Below, one piece after another: positions 10,651 to 21,939 of a DNA stretch of 64,000 bases (position 1 is the stretch's first letter; the number at the start of each line of letters is the position of its first letter). The DNA lies in NCBI GenBank assembly GCA_047495785.1, contig JBLDXI010000034.1:1178001-1242000 (forward strand). Reading direction: 5' to 3'. Source of the DNA: Lepidodermella squamata (Eukaryota; Gastrotricha). Under the pieces are notes generated by a model, which had not been told where the DNA came from, made no database searches, and was given only the letters and a program-made list of their open reading frames with translations. Made by a program: the position numbers and the translations under genes.

Positions 10651-12253
10651 TTAGTCCAATTCGTCGAAGGTAAGGATAAGCTTAATGAACTTGCGATTAG
10701 CAACTAGCGTGTTGCCGCAGAACGGGCACAGTGACGAGACAGGATCGGTCAAAAACGCAACGTTCGACCAGGCCTGAGCGGTTGACAAATTGACAACATG
10801 TCCGCATGGGTTGAAGCAGTACTCGAGCGGGTCGTCTTTAACGAAAAACATGGCCTCGCGAGCGGCCTGAAGTGGGACCAATTTACCGGCGGCGTTGCAG
10901 GACGCAACTGGGCACTTATCGCTTGGCAGGGCTTTGCCACTGGTGCCGATTTTAGAGACCACGTGACCACAGCCGAGGTAGACGTGGGGCAGCTTTGAAT
11001 CGTCAAACTCTTCGGTGCCTGCCATCGTTTTTTGCAGCTGGCCTGGCAGCAATGTCCCGAAGCCTTCGGCAGCCGACAAGAGTTTGCACCCGTCTCGGTC
11101 GAGTGCTTTCTTCAACCACTGATCAGTCACAGTTGGGTTTGTTGTCCGCCACAGCAGCGCAACACCGCCTAGATCTATGATTGTCCCATCGACTAGCGTG
11201 TTCGTATCACCGGCGTGATCAGCCTCGGCGTCCTTAGTCGGCCGTTTCCTTGTTCCATTCAAATTAAATACCTTGCCAAATACCGATACCTAAAACGAAC
11301 AATGCGTCAAATTTCGAGTAGCAGATAAAAATAGTTATGTCCGAAACTAGGTCAAAATTCATTTTGACAGGATTTAACAAATTTAAGTCAAGATTGGAGA
11401 AGTTGAAGAAAATCGAATGTGTCCAAAACTAGGTCAAATCTCAACATCCGGCTTACTGTTACGCATAGGTTGAATTAGCTACATTTTTTTACGATAAAAG
11501 TAATAAATTGTACTCACTTCTCTCCAATCGTCTTTCAAGTCCCGGCCAGGGTTGACGAATCCGAGAGGCGTGTTATTGGGAGGTTTCAACATGATTATTC
11601 CATTAGCCGTGAAAGCATCTGTCTTGCCGTCTTTTCTTTCAAATACTTGCCCGGCATTCTCGCCCAGGAAAACTGACCAACAAAAATTCGCAAATTAGAA
11701 AATCATCTCAACATTTTAACTCACTCTGTTTTTTATCATCGAACCCGCCGGCGAAAATTTCCGCTCGTTTGCATGTCGGTTCAACGACGATGCGGCAGGC
11801 GTAACGCGATACGGTTGATATGCCGCGCGGCACGTCGACGTAGTAATCGACCTTATTCTTAGCGCGGCCTATCTGGTACATCTGGTGGTCGGGCGCCGGG
11901 GCGAATTCGACCTTCTTATCGATGTTGCCCTGAGCCATGTGCACGACAGAGAAGCCAGGCTGGATTGCGTCGGCGGCTTCGCGAATCGACTTCAAGTCGC
12001 GCAGAGGAATGACAGCTGTTGATATCTCCTTTTCTTCCAAAACGAATTTATTCGACCTTTCGCCATCAGGTGCGCCATTCATTCTTGGAAAAAACAAATC
12101 TCAATTATAAATGAATTATTGAATAATAATAATTATTATTAAGAACATTTTTAAAATATTCGTTATTGCTGGCTGTTGGTAGCCGTTAGATATTTGTTAG
12201 ATATTTGAGTTATGTTCTTACCCGATGACGCAGAGCACTCCATACTTCGCCAT
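10651..12253 (-). CDS. PELI: Pellino-family E3 ubiquitin ligase
   Basis: Four exons keep phase throughout: 12253-12222, 12083-11725, 11672-11518, 11289-10651, giving 394 aa (vertebrate Pellino is about 418). Pellino proteins add ubiquitin chains to IRAK-type kinases in Toll signalling; the N-terminal half is an FHA-like domain that binds phosphothreonine and the C-terminus is a RING-like ligase domain. Seen here: YGVLCVIG then NGAPDGER at the N-terminus; QIGR and TVSRYACRIV matching the family QVGR and TISRFACRI; IFLGEN; TANGIIML; DDWREVSV; DLGGVALLWRTT; and the C-terminal cysteines and histidines in YLGCGHV, CPVASC, CFNPCGHV and LCPFCGNTLV, ending LILTFDELD. Start chosen because exon 1 gives the family N-terminus. 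A degenerate copy of exon 1 and part of exon 2 lies at 15209-15417. Target in this animal is unknown. Confidence 0.93.
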
Positions 12254-12696
12254 TCCAGAAAGCTTTTCTTAGTCAAAAGGTGTTGTACCGTCTCAAAATG
12301 AGCCTTTTGTTTTATTACGCGTTCAGTCGTAGTGGCAAAAATAAAAGTCTTATCTAAGTTGCATTGGAAAAGATAAGCTTAGGACGTGCAATTTCTAGGA
12401 ACAGTGAGCGCGTTTCGAGACGATAAGGTGCGTAGGAAAGATAATTCTGAAATTGCCCACTGTTTGAAGTCTAACAAATTGAACATCTAAAATGAGTCAG
12501 CAGCAATAAAGTTTCGGGTTCTACAACACTGCCTCTCCGATGCTTTGGTACTTCTACCCGATTAACTATAACGATACATGAGATGCAGGCATAGAGAACG
12601 AAATGATCACTTCGTTCTATATATGGATGCAAGGATGATTTCAGATTCATGAGAAGAGCGAGAGATTGATGACTGCCAATCTACATCTGCTACATG

Positions 12697-12898
12697 ATAT
12701 CGCGACTTCCGCGCCAGAACAGTGTGCCGGAAATAGAAACAAGTGGCGTAAAACTAACTTTTTGCATCTCAGTCCAAGTCAGTCGCGTGCCTGATCGCTA
12801 GAAAAAAAGCTGAACACCAGTTTTTTTCTGTGCATCAAATGCATTACGCCATTTGTTTCTATTTCCGACACACTGTTCTGGCGCGGAAGTCGCGATAT
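12697..12898. mobile_element. Palindromic MITE, 202 bp
   Basis: The two halves form inverted repeats of about 54 bp: the left arm starts ATATCGCGACTTCCGCGCC and the right arm is its complement ending GGCGCGGAAGTCGCGATAT. The centre is about 95 bp. No coding capacity. A TA duplication at the edges is possible but cannot be separated from the repeat itself. Confidence 0.8.
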
Positions 12899-13122
12899 AA
12901 AGTGTAACAAGTAAAGAGAACGCCGATTAAGCGAAAAAAATACACGTATCAGTGGAAAAAGTCGCTTCTAGGCATGTTTGATGCTTTCACTTGAATAAAT
13001 AGGCCAAAACAAATATCAATTTTTTTCAATCACTTTTTCGCTCCACCTGTAGGCAACGCTCGAATTGGGATAGCTTTACTGGGTATCGCTTTCTGAATCA
13101 ATTAGCATTATAATTGTTCGAG

Positions 13123-14232
13123 TCACTCAAATTTCAAATAACGAAGCAATAGAGGCGGCAAAACCCTGCTTAATCCATTATCAATAGCATCGGCTCGCTT
13201 CTTGTAACCAGTCGGCAGCCGGTTGAGAATCGCCATTCTACACATGGCCTGTAGCTTCATTGGGAAAAGCTCCATAGCATGTGAAATAAAAATGTGAGAA
13301 AGCTCATTTCCAAGTAGTTTCATTTCCAAGTAGTCACCAAGGTTGAATGCCGATGTCATTCTTGCGAAGAGTAGGATTTCAAACAAGCTATCATCGATGT
13401 GATTCGGATTATTGATCCTGTCATAGGCCCATCTAGTCAATATAAAGTACGTAAAGTAGTCATCCTTAGCGCACTTTTCGCAAAGAAGGCCGGCCCTTGC
13501 TACGGTTTTGAAAAACTCGGCCACCAAACCTCTCGGGAATATTAATGCCCATGATTGTCCGAATTCGGCCGCGCAAAGAATCTTTAAAACCATGCACGAT
13601 ATCCGTGAGCGTGAATTGCCCAACCGATCCCGACAGTGAAGGGTTGTGTCGTGATGGGCTCCAGATTCGATGAGAAATCTCGCAATCTCCCAATAATCAT
13701 TGAGGTAGGCGGTACACAACAGTGAAGTTCCGCCACTTGGAAAATTCACATCCGCCCCACGGCTTACCAGAAGTTTAACCAAAGGCAGCAGCCCGTGAAC
13801 GACACTCAATCTAAGAGCTGTGTATCGACATGGATCGACGTAATTGATATTTGCCCCGTGGTCAAGTAAAATGTTGACAGTTTTGACTCGATCTTCGACT
13901 CGATAGTTATCTCGGCGTTGCCTTGGGCGATGAAGTGAAATAGATTTCAATTGATACTCCCGGATCGTTGGATCGCAAGCTGCTGTTAGGCACGTGTGGC
14001 AATTTGTTAAAATGAGAGCAAAATCTGTATGGAAAGCTTCCTGTTCCAAGTTCACAATTTTCTTTGATAACAAATAACTGAGACACTTGTGACTTGCTGC
14101 CGCGCTGACTACTCGAGCGATGACATCCTCTCCGATGATTGAAATAGCTTGTTTAAGATTATTCCTGAAGTGGGCAAGATCATCATTTTCGCAAGCTTTG
14201 GCAAATTGTCCGTAGGAGAAAACGCTGCTCAT
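13123..14232 (-). CDS. Ankyrin-repeat protein with C-terminal SOCS-box-like domain (ASB-like)
   Basis: Intact single-exon frame of 369 aa. I start at ATG 14232 rather than 14331 because the paralogue at 18452 begins at the matching MKSGFSY/MSSVFSY position. Ankyrin-type helices lie at about residues 45-70 and 115-200 (VNILLDHGANINYVD, ALRLSV, LLVSRGADVNFP, FLIESGAHHDTT). The last 50 residues, with PMKLQAMCRMAI...LPPLLLRYLKFE, follow the SOCS-box pattern (L-C-R-x-x-I, then LPxxLxxYLxxE) that recruits elongin BC and a cullin, so the protein is probably a ubiquitin-ligase substrate receptor like ASB proteins. The middle, with EKCAKDDYF, is not recognised. It is the only unbroken member of a local family with copies at 16226-18452, 20148-20317, 20520-21670 and fragments further on. 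Confidence 0.75.
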   Translation of the reverse strand: MSSVFSYGQFAKACENDDLAHFRNNLKQAISIIGEDVIARVVSAAASHKCLSYLLSKKIVNLEQEAFHTDFALILTNCHTCLTAACDPTIREYQLKSISLHRPRQRRDNYRVEDRVKTVNILLDHGANINYVDPCRYTALRLSVVHGLLPLVKLLVSRGADVNFPSGGTSLLCTAYLNDYWEIARFLIESGAHHDTTLHCRDRLGNSRSRISCMVLKILCAAEFGQSWALIFPRGLVAEFFKTVARAGLLCEKCAKDDYFTYFILTRWAYDRINNPNHIDDSLFEILLFARMTSAFNLGDYLEMKLLGNELSHIFISHAMELFPMKLQAMCRMAILNRLPTGYKKRADAIDNGLSRVLPPLLLRYLKFE

Positions 14233-14631
14233 TTTAGTAGGACTTAATGATTTTAGCTTATGAAAGAGAAATACAAGCTGATAAGGAACACGCGATAAGA
14301 AGCAAGAATGAAATTGAACTAATCGGTTCATTTGCTTGTCTTTTCAACAGTTTCGGCAGCATTTTCTATCTTTCAAAAGTAGCGAGAGAGTTTATTAACT
14401 CTATTTGAACCATTTCGATTCATTTATTTTATCTGCTGGACTTTAGTTAAAGCATGAGAGAACACTTTCTCAGCGAAATCGGCTATGCAATCCCCACTGC
14501 GTCTTCCAAAAGTAACTCATCCACAGATGTAATACGCAGAAAAAGGGAGAAATCCTGTTGAAAATGGGAAATCTCAGATTTAGTAGGTCCCTTCAGGGAA
14601 AATACCTATATTGCGGTTTTCCCAGTAAATT

Positions 14632-14786
14632 CAGTGCTCCGCGTACGGGGGGTAAGGGGGGTAAACAACCCCCTTTGGCGTTCGAAAATTTCTGAAAAAC
14701 GTAAGGGTCCTCCCTGTTGATTTGCAAATTTTGGGGTCAAAATGCTCGATTTACCCCCCTCAGAGCTGGACCTAGTCGGAACCCTG
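14632..14786. mobile_element. hAT-type MITE, 155 bp, copy 1
   Basis: Starts CAGTGCTCCGCG and ends TCGGAACCCTG, imperfect inverted termini of the CAGxGxTCCG kind. It is flanked by a perfect 8-bp direct repeat AGTAAATT (14624-14631 and 14787-14794), the hallmark of hAT insertion. A near-identical copy sits at 49926-50079 with a different 8-bp duplication. Confidence 0.88.
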
Positions 14787-14907
14787 AGTAAATTTTAAAT
14801 TTCTTCAGAGACATTGCGAGTTACTTTTGAAAGCATGAGACACTTTTAGAAAGTGTTTACGACTGATAGTACACACAGCAGAACCGATGAAAAGCGCAGA
14901 AAAGAAT

Positions 14908-14985
14908 GGGTCCGGACTTGGATTCGATCCCGGGAACTCCTGGCCGGGGAGACCGAGGCTGAACCACTAAGCCACCGAACTACCC
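14908..14985 (-). repeat. Degenerate tRNA-like sequence (SINE-like)
   Basis: On the reverse strand it has an A-box-like GTGGCTTAGTGG and a B-box-like GGGATCGAATCC about 45 bp apart, as in tRNA genes and tRNA-derived SINEs. The acceptor, anticodon and T stems do not pair properly, so it is not called a working tRNA. It abuts the palindromic element that follows. Confidence 0.4.
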
Positions 14986-15209
14986 TAATCTGGCGCTTTC
15001 ATTCAGTGTTACGTTCTTTGAACGATTTTTGAGCTAAGGACCACAAAGAGCAACTACTAGCTCGTAGCTCGTTTTTTGCCCCTCAATACGAGCGGAACCG
15101 ACAGAGAGTCCAGTGGCAAAAAACGAGCTAGCAGTGGCTCGTTGGGGTACTTAGCTCAAAAATCGTTCAAATGAACGTAACACTGTACGAAAGCGCCAGA
15201 TTAGGGTAG
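14983..15209. mobile_element. Palindromic foldback element, 227 bp
   Basis: Left end CTACCCTAATCTGGCGCTTTC is mirrored by the right end GAAAGCGCCAGATTAGGGTAG. The arms run about 60 bp (also TTTGAACGATTTTTGAGCTAAG and its complement), and an inner pair GCTCGTTTTTTGCC / GGCAAAAAACGAGC continues the fold, so nearly the whole element is self-complementary. No coding capacity. (First end written in two parts: CTACCCTAATC then TGGCGCTTTC.). Confidence 0.75.
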
Positions 15210-15417
15210 CCAGGCCGGATTGCGTCTGCGGCTTCGCGAATCGACTTCAAATCGCGCAGAGGAATGACGGCAGTTGATATTTCCTTTTCTTCTAACACGA
15301 ATTTATTCAACCGATCGCCATCAGGTGCACCATTCATTCTTATAGAATATAGATAAAATTAAAATATAGATAAAAATATCATACCCGATGACGAAGAGCA
15401 TTCCCCACTTCGCCATT
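15209..15417 (-). pseudogene. Pellino 5' fragment (exon 1 and part of exon 2)
   Basis: Matches the live Pellino gene at about 11951-12253 closely: the segment encoding the residues around SIREAADAIQPG, the exon 2 start, an intron with the donor kept, and exon 1. The 3' three quarters of the gene are absent, so it cannot make the ligase. The similarity continues upstream of the Pellino start (to about 15680, against 12254-12520), so the promoter region was copied too. The break coincides with the end of the foldback element at 15209. Confidence 0.85.
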
Positions 15418-16225
15418 TCAGGAAGCTTTTCTTACGCATAACGTATATTTAATATTATGCTTTGTGGTTTTACGCTTTCAGTCATAGTGACAAAAATAAA
15501 AATCTTATCAAAGTTGAACTAGATAAGCTTAGGACGTATATTCTCCAGGAAAGGTGAGCACGTTTACAAGATGATATGGTGCGCAGAAAGATAAGTCGGA
15601 AATAGCGCAATTTTTTAGCTATAACTATTTATATGCAGCTCTACTCAAAATGAGTCAGCAGCAGTAAAATTGAGGGTTTTAACAGAACATCAGAGAGCGG
15701 AACAACCAGGTAGGATAGCGAAGCTGGTTAGGATAAGAAAAATCAACAAAAACGAGCGGCGAGCAATAGTAGGACAGCTGGAAACTGTCTAGTGCCCCGC
15801 CATCAGAAGCGCCTCCGAAAACCGGAGCCCTGACCCCGCTTAGCACGAATGTGGGGTCTCGAAATTAACACGAAATGCTGGGATCTACCTGAGAAAAAAA
15901 GAGAATACTCCATCTTGAAATTGATGGCTGCTGATAATAGCAGACAACGGGACTCATTCTGAAATCACGGAGAAAATCGATACATAGATTAAATGTAAAG
16001 TGTAAGATGAACGCGTAAAAGTGGAAAATCACTTCTAAGCATGTTTGATGGTTTTACTTGAATTAATCGGTCATCAAAGAAACAAATTGATCAATACAAA
16101 CGTCATTTTGTCTATGACTACTTTTAGGTCAATTCTTCGCACAACTTGCAGGCAACAATCGAATTGGGATAGTTTCAATACGTGGAATCATTTTCAGAAT
16201 CAATTTGTATCATAATTTTTTCGAG
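15418..16225. other. Copied Pellino upstream region and downstream flank of ASB-like copy 2
   Basis: About 15418-15680 resembles the region upstream of Pellino (12254-12520). From about 16000 the sequence resembles the region downstream of the intact ASB-like gene (12900-13122). No gene seen between. Confidence 0.5.
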
Positions 16226-18452
16226 TCACTCAAATTTCAAATATCGAAGCAAGACAGGCGGTAAAGCGCCGCTTAATCCATTATCTATAGCATCAGGTCG
16301 TTGTTTGCATCCAGTCGGCAGCCGGTTGAGAATCGCCATTCTACACATGGCCTGTAGCTTCATTGGGAAAAGCTCCATAGCATGTGACGTAAAAATGATG
16401 GAAAAGTTATCTCTGGGTAGCGGCCTTAAATAGCCATCCAGGTAAAATGCCGATGTCATTCTTGCGAAGAGTAGGATTTCAAACAAGCTATCATCGATGT
16501 GATTCGGATTATTCTTCCTGTCATAGGCCCATCTAGTCAATATAAGGTACGTAAAGTAGTCATCCTTAGCGCACTTTTCGCAAAGAAGGCCGGCCCTTGC
16601 CACAGTTTTGAAAAACTCGGCCTTCATACCTCTCGGGAATATAAATGCCCATGATTGTCCGAATTCGGCCGCGCAAAGAATCTTTAAAACCATGCACGAT
16701 ATCCGTGAGCGTGAATTGCCCAACCGATCCCGACAGTGAAGGGTTGTGTCGTGATGGGCTCCAGATTCGATGAGAAATCTCGTCGCTCCCCTCCCAACAC
16801 AATGTAATCGGGCATGCGAAGAAAACTTTCAACCATGCATGGTGATACCCGTTGCAACCCAAGGCGCAACGAATCCGCAGGGCGATGGGTTGTGTCGAGA
16901 TGCGCTCCAGATTCGATGAGAAATTTTTCGATATCCCAGCAATCATTCTGGAAGGCGGAAGACAAAACAGATATCCAGGAAATTTCGACATTCACATTCG
17001 CCCCTCTTCTTACTAGAAGCTCAACCAAAGGAATCAACCTGTTTATAACACAACATTTTAGAGCTGAGCTTACGTACCAGCAGACGAAATCGATATCAGC
17101 ACCGTGGTCTAGTAAAATATTGACAGTTTTGATCCGATCTTCGATACGGTTGTATCTCGGTGTTGCCTTGGGTGATCAGATGAAATTAATTGTAATTAGA
17201 GATGTTCCGGTTCCATTTTTAATCTGTCCGGTTCGGTTCGGTTCGGTTCCGAAATTTTTGAGAAGTAACCCGGTTATTTCGGTTTAACCGGCGGTTAACC
17301 GCGGGTTCCGCTATGTTTAAGATGGAATCGATCATTCATAATTAATAACCGATAATCGATAATCGATAATCGATACTCGATAATCCGTTGCTCAGACGAA
17401 GAAACAAACGGTCCCAGCGTCTTCAGCATGAAATTCTACCCCGGACTATAAATTTTTAGCATTGTTGGACAATTACAACTCGAGATATCGTAAAATCAGT
17501 GTTACTTCCGATCCCAATTAAGCTAGCGGAAAACTTTTTTTGTATTTAATTTTTCAAAGAAGAACGGCAAAACCGCTTCCTTTCATGTCGAAATCCCCCT
17601 TAGAAACCCCGGACGGGTGAATTTGGGACGAGGACTCGGAATCTTTTTTCAGAATTTTTATAGCTATCATGGTTATCGAGATAATTAGGGGTCATAAATT
17701 AATTTATTGCTTTATTGCCGGGATGCTCTGAATTTTATTTTTGTCTCAAATACCTTTTGTGATACATCGTCTAGACCAGAATTTCACGAGGAATCGAATG
17801 GCTGCGTTAGTTTTGCTCTGGCGATCATTGGTAAAAAGGAATTAACGTTTAAATTGATGCGAAAATCCAATTTTTCAAAAAAATATTCTTACCTTTTTCT
17901 GCCCACATGGTCACCTCTATTAACTAAATCTTAGCTTCATAGTGACAGCATTGAATAATGTAGCTGTAACACATATAGTGAAACCTTGGAATATCTACGA
18001 TGAAAAACACAAATTACTGCTGGTCCAGCTATGTATAGCTAAAACGCGAACCGGCGGTTAACCGGCGGTTTTTGAGGCTGAAAAAAAGTGGAACCGGGCG
18101 GTTTCGGTTCGAAAAAACCGGGTTCAACCCGGTTAGAACCGGCGGTTTTTTGGAACCGGAACATCTCTAATTGTAATAGAGGCTCCCGGATCGTTGGGTC
18201 GCAAGCTGCTGTTAGGCACGTGCGGCGATCTTTTGTATCGGCATCTAATCGGGGAGAAGGTAATTCCAAATTCACCTTTCTCTTTGATAACAAATAACTG
18301 AGACACTTGTGACTTGCTGCCGCGCTCACCACTCGAGCGATGACATCATCTTCGATCTTCGACATAGCATCTTCGAGATAAGACGAGAAGTAGTCAAGGT
18401 CGTCATCTTCGCAAGCTTGGGCGAATTCTCTGTAGCTGAAACCGCTTTTCAT
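16226..18452 (-). pseudogene. ASB-like ankyrin/SOCS-box copy 2, split by a DNA transposon
   Basis: Runs from ATG at 18452 (MKSGFSYREFAQACEDDDL) to the SOCS-box end LRYLKFE and stop at 16226. Compared with the intact paralogue at 13123 it carries three lesions: a 973 bp hAT-like insertion at 17197-18169; a second, diverged copy of the segment around IESGAHHDTT (16770-16960), which shifts the frame; and small differences near 16400. The C-terminal 165 residues remain open, which suggests the breaks are recent. Confidence 0.8.
17197..18169. mobile_element. Non-autonomous hAT-like element, 973 bp
   Basis: Perfect inverted termini TAGAGATGTTCCGGTTCCA (19 bp) and an exact 8-bp target duplication ATTGTAAT (17189-17196 and 18170-18177). 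Subterminal stretches are rich in CCGGTT/AACCGG repeats at both ends (AACCGGCGGTTAACC twice). No transposase frame. It interrupts ASB-like copy 2. Confidence 0.9.
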
Positions 18453-20147
18453 TTTTGAAGCTCGTCACGGCTTGATATTAGCTTGGGATATATGAATACA
18501 ACCTGATAAGGAACACGCGATATGCAGCTAGAAGACAATTTAACTGCCGTATTACTGCCCGAAAGGTTAGTCAGCCTCGTATAAAAGTCGGTCTCAAATA
18601 TAAGACGGGGTTCAAAGGTCATTCAAAATAATAAAGGTCAGGTCTAGCATGCCTGTATCATTATTTCCATATTTATTGATAAAATACGAATTCAGGGTGC
18701 GAGCTTGAATCCCGGAGCTGCCGGAGATGGATACTTTTTCGGTGCTGTTTTGACTAGTCATTTAAACTCAAAAGCGAATGGAGAAAATGTTGAAGATTTC
18801 CCACCAAAACACTCCCCAAAACCCTTCACAATTAACGAAACAGTGGGTTAAATTCTCGTGTTGTTGTCTGGGCCGGCATCGCTTTTTCCCCGCGTTGAAA
18901 ATCCGAGCATATGACGATCCATTTCGAGGCACTGTGAATCGAAACATCGAATGATTGGGAAATGTATCGAATGAGTGCGATAAACACATCTATCGCAAAA
19001 GTTTTGCTCGATGTTACGTGTTAGCACGGGTTGGTTGGCTATCATCTCGAGCTCTTGGTTTTCAAAATTTACCACTGCCAAAAAGGAGTAAACACTGATC
19101 TAGAGACGTGTTAATACTTTTTTTTCCAAAAAATATCAGGAGTTTACTCATTCGGTCTAGCACGAGTTGGTCCGGTAGCTAAAGGGTTACAGTTACATTT
19201 AATGTGAACACGTTAAACTTGCATTCAAGATTAAGTCCGAAGTTTAGGCAATCAATCCAATATTTTTTAAAAATCGAGGTGAGCTCGGAAAATTCCAGGT
19301 AAAATCCTGGGGCTTCACATCTGTATCCCACGGCTACCAGCATTTTTTCATCAATTTATGAGCTTACCTTGATTTTCTCTAAATCCTGAAAAACAAGCCC
19401 AAACTTGGTTAAAACCCGAATTGGAATGTCCAACGGCCACGAATACCCGCAACACGCGTTACGACGGGATGGTAGCGGTTAAAACCGTTGAGAAAAGGGG
19501 TAGGGGTATAGTTACGCTGAATTCGACTGAACGCAATGAAAAGAAACGGTAGACCGTTAATCCAGCAGGCAATCAGTTAAAAGTTGAAGTTTGATAAAGA
19601 AGTAATCAGTCATCGGTAAATTTTATTTTAATTAGGAGTGCATTGTCTGCCGAGTACTTATCGATGGTGGACGGTTTCGGAAGACGCGGAAGTGACGATT
19701 CTTCTCCCGGTCCGTGTTTCTCAGCTCGCTCGCGTAGAAGTTGTTTTGATAGAAAAATGTTTTCGGCCCGTCCGCACAGACCGCACGGACCGGTTTTTTA
19801 TTCGCGTCGCTCGTGATGCCCGCGGGAGAAAAAATCCGGGGAATATAAATAGGAATCGCACGCCCGCATAGCCTGGATGTTTTATTGTTCTCCCGTACAC
19901 CGTACAATCCGCCGTATCTCCCCGGGCGCAACGGGGAATAAAAAAACCCATAGTGTAACGCGTAAAATGAACGCCGATAGCGAACATGTAAGCGTAAAAG
20001 CAGAGAAAGCCGGTTCTGAGCTTGGTTGATGATTTTAGATTTTACTTGATTTTACTGGGTCCAAAATAGTCCAAAAGCATTTTCCTTTCCTTAGTTTCAA
20101 TACGTGGAATCATTTTCAGAATCAATTTGTATCATAATTTGTTCGAG
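18453..20147. other. Gene-poor region between ASB-like copies
   Basis: About 18453-18540 resembles the upstream flank of the intact ASB-like gene. A TATAAATAG sequence near 19846 could be a promoter but no gene follows it clearly. From about 19950 the sequence again resembles the downstream flank of ASB-like genes. Reading frames near 18768-19081 and 19632-19987 are low complexity and unrecognised. Confidence 0.4.
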
Positions 20148-20317
20148 TCACTCAAATTTCGAATAGCGGAGCAAGACAGGCGGTAAAACGCCTTTTAGTC
20201 TATTATCAATAGCATCGGCTCGCTTCTTGTAACCAGTCGGCAGGCGGGTGAGAATCGCCATTCTATACATGGCCTGTAGCTTCATCGGGAAAAGCTCCAT
20301 AGCATGTGACATCACGC
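20148..20317 (-). pseudogene. ASB-like copy 4, SOCS-box end only
   Basis: Covers the last 55 or so codons of the ASB-like protein, including the stop context and the residues matching MELFPMKLQAM. It is cut off at 20317, where the 3' flank of copy 3 begins, consistent with tandem duplication by unequal exchange. Confidence 0.7.
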
Positions 20318-20519
20318 CGATTAAGCGAAAAAAAAATACACGTATCAGTGGAAAAAGTGGCTTCTAGGCATGTTTGATGCTTTCACTTGAATGAATAGGC
20401 CAAAACAAATATCAATTTTTTTTCAATCACTTTTTCGCTCCACCTGTAGGCAACGCTCGAATTGGGATAGCTTTACTGGGTGTCGCTTTTTGAATCACTT
20501 AGCATTATAATTGTTCGAG

Positions 20520-21670
20520 TCACTCAAATTTCAAATATCGAAGCAATAGAGGCGGCAAAACCCTGCTAAATCCATTATCAATAGCATCGGCTCGCTTCTT
20601 GTAACCAGTCGGCAGCCGGTTGAGAATCGCCATTCTACACATGGCCTGTAGTTTCATCGGGAAAATCGTCGGGGCTCCATAGCATGTGAAATAAAAATGT
20701 GAGAAAGCTCATTTCCAACAGCACCAAATAGTTTCATTTCCAAGTAATCACCAAGGTTGAATGACGATGTCATTCTTGCGAAGAGTAGGATTTCAAACAA
20801 GCTATCATCGAGGTGATTCGGGTTATTCTTCCTGTCATAGGCCCATCTAGTCAATATGAGGTACGTAAAGTAGTCATCCTTAGCGCACTTTTCGCAAAGA
20901 AGGCCGGCCCTTGCACGGTTTTGAAAAACTCGGCCTCCAAACCTCTCGGGAATCTTAATTCCCATGAATGTCCAAATTGCCCCTCAGCGAATTCAGCCGC
21001 GCAAAGAATCTTTAAAACCATGCACGATATCCGTGAGCGTGAATTGCCCAACCGATCCCGACAGTGAAGGGTTGTGTCGTGATGGGCTCCAGATTCGATG
21101 AGAAATCTCGTCGCTATCTCCCAATAATCATTGAGGTAGGCGATATACAAAAGAAACGATCCGTCACTCGGGATATTCAGATCCGCCCCACGGCTTACCA
21201 GAAGTTCAACCAAAGGCAGCAGCCCATGACCGACACTCAATTTTAGTGCTGTGTATTGACATGGGTCAACGTAATTGATATTAGCTCCGTGGTCTAGTAA
21301 TCGTTGACAGTTTTTACTCGATCTTCGACTCGATCGCTATCTCGGCGTTGCCTTGGGTGATGAAGTGAAACAGATTTCAATTGATGCTCCCGGACCGTTG
21401 GATCGCAAGCTGCCGTTAGGCACGTGTGACCATTTGTTAAAATGAGAGCAAAATCTTTATGGAAAGCTTGCTGTTCCAAATTCACCTTTCCTTTGATAAC
21501 AAATAACTGAGACACTTGTGACTTGCTGCCGCGCTGACTACTCGAGCGATGACATCCTCTCCGATGATTGAAATAGCTTGTTCAAGATTATTCCTGAAGT
21601 GGGCAAGATCATCATCTTCGCAGGCTTGGGCAAATTACCTGTAGGAGAAAACAGAGAAAACGCTGCTCAT
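20520..21670 (-). pseudogene. ASB-like ankyrin/SOCS-box copy 3, frameshifted
   Basis: Close full-length copy of the gene at 13123-14232, with matching 3' flank from about 20313. Single-base losses break the frame, one near 20913 (TTGCACGG against TTGCTACGG) and one near 21301 (AGTAATCGTTGACAG against AGTAAAATGTTGACAG); there are also in-frame insertions near 20670, 20720 and 20990. Assembly error could mimic the one-base losses, so the pseudogene status is likely but not certain. Confidence 0.75.
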
Positions 21671-21939
21671 TTTTGAGGGACTTAATGATGTTAGTTTATG
21701 AAAGAGGAATACAAACTGATAAGGAAGCAAGAAGAAAATTGAACTAATCGGTGAGTGCATTGATTTGCATTTTCAACAGAGTTGTTTCTATTTTTCAAAA
21801 TTAACTCGAAATTTCTCTGAAGAAAATTACAATTTACTCGATAAATATCGGGATTTTCTTAAGGAACCTAAATTCTCCGAGTTTTCAACAGGATGTCTCC
21901 TTTTTCTGCGTATTCTATCTATCGGTGAGTTACATTTGG

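Noticed and set aside
10749-11180. Extra genes overlapping Pellino exon 4
   Set aside because: Frames at 10749-11006, 10798-10998 and 10995-11180 are shadows of the Pellino coding exon.
12578-12625. Palindromic operator GAACGAAATGATCACTTCGTTC
   Set aside because: A similar palindrome occurs near 6800 but neither lies at a gene start, and no partner gene is evident; could be chance or repeat debris.
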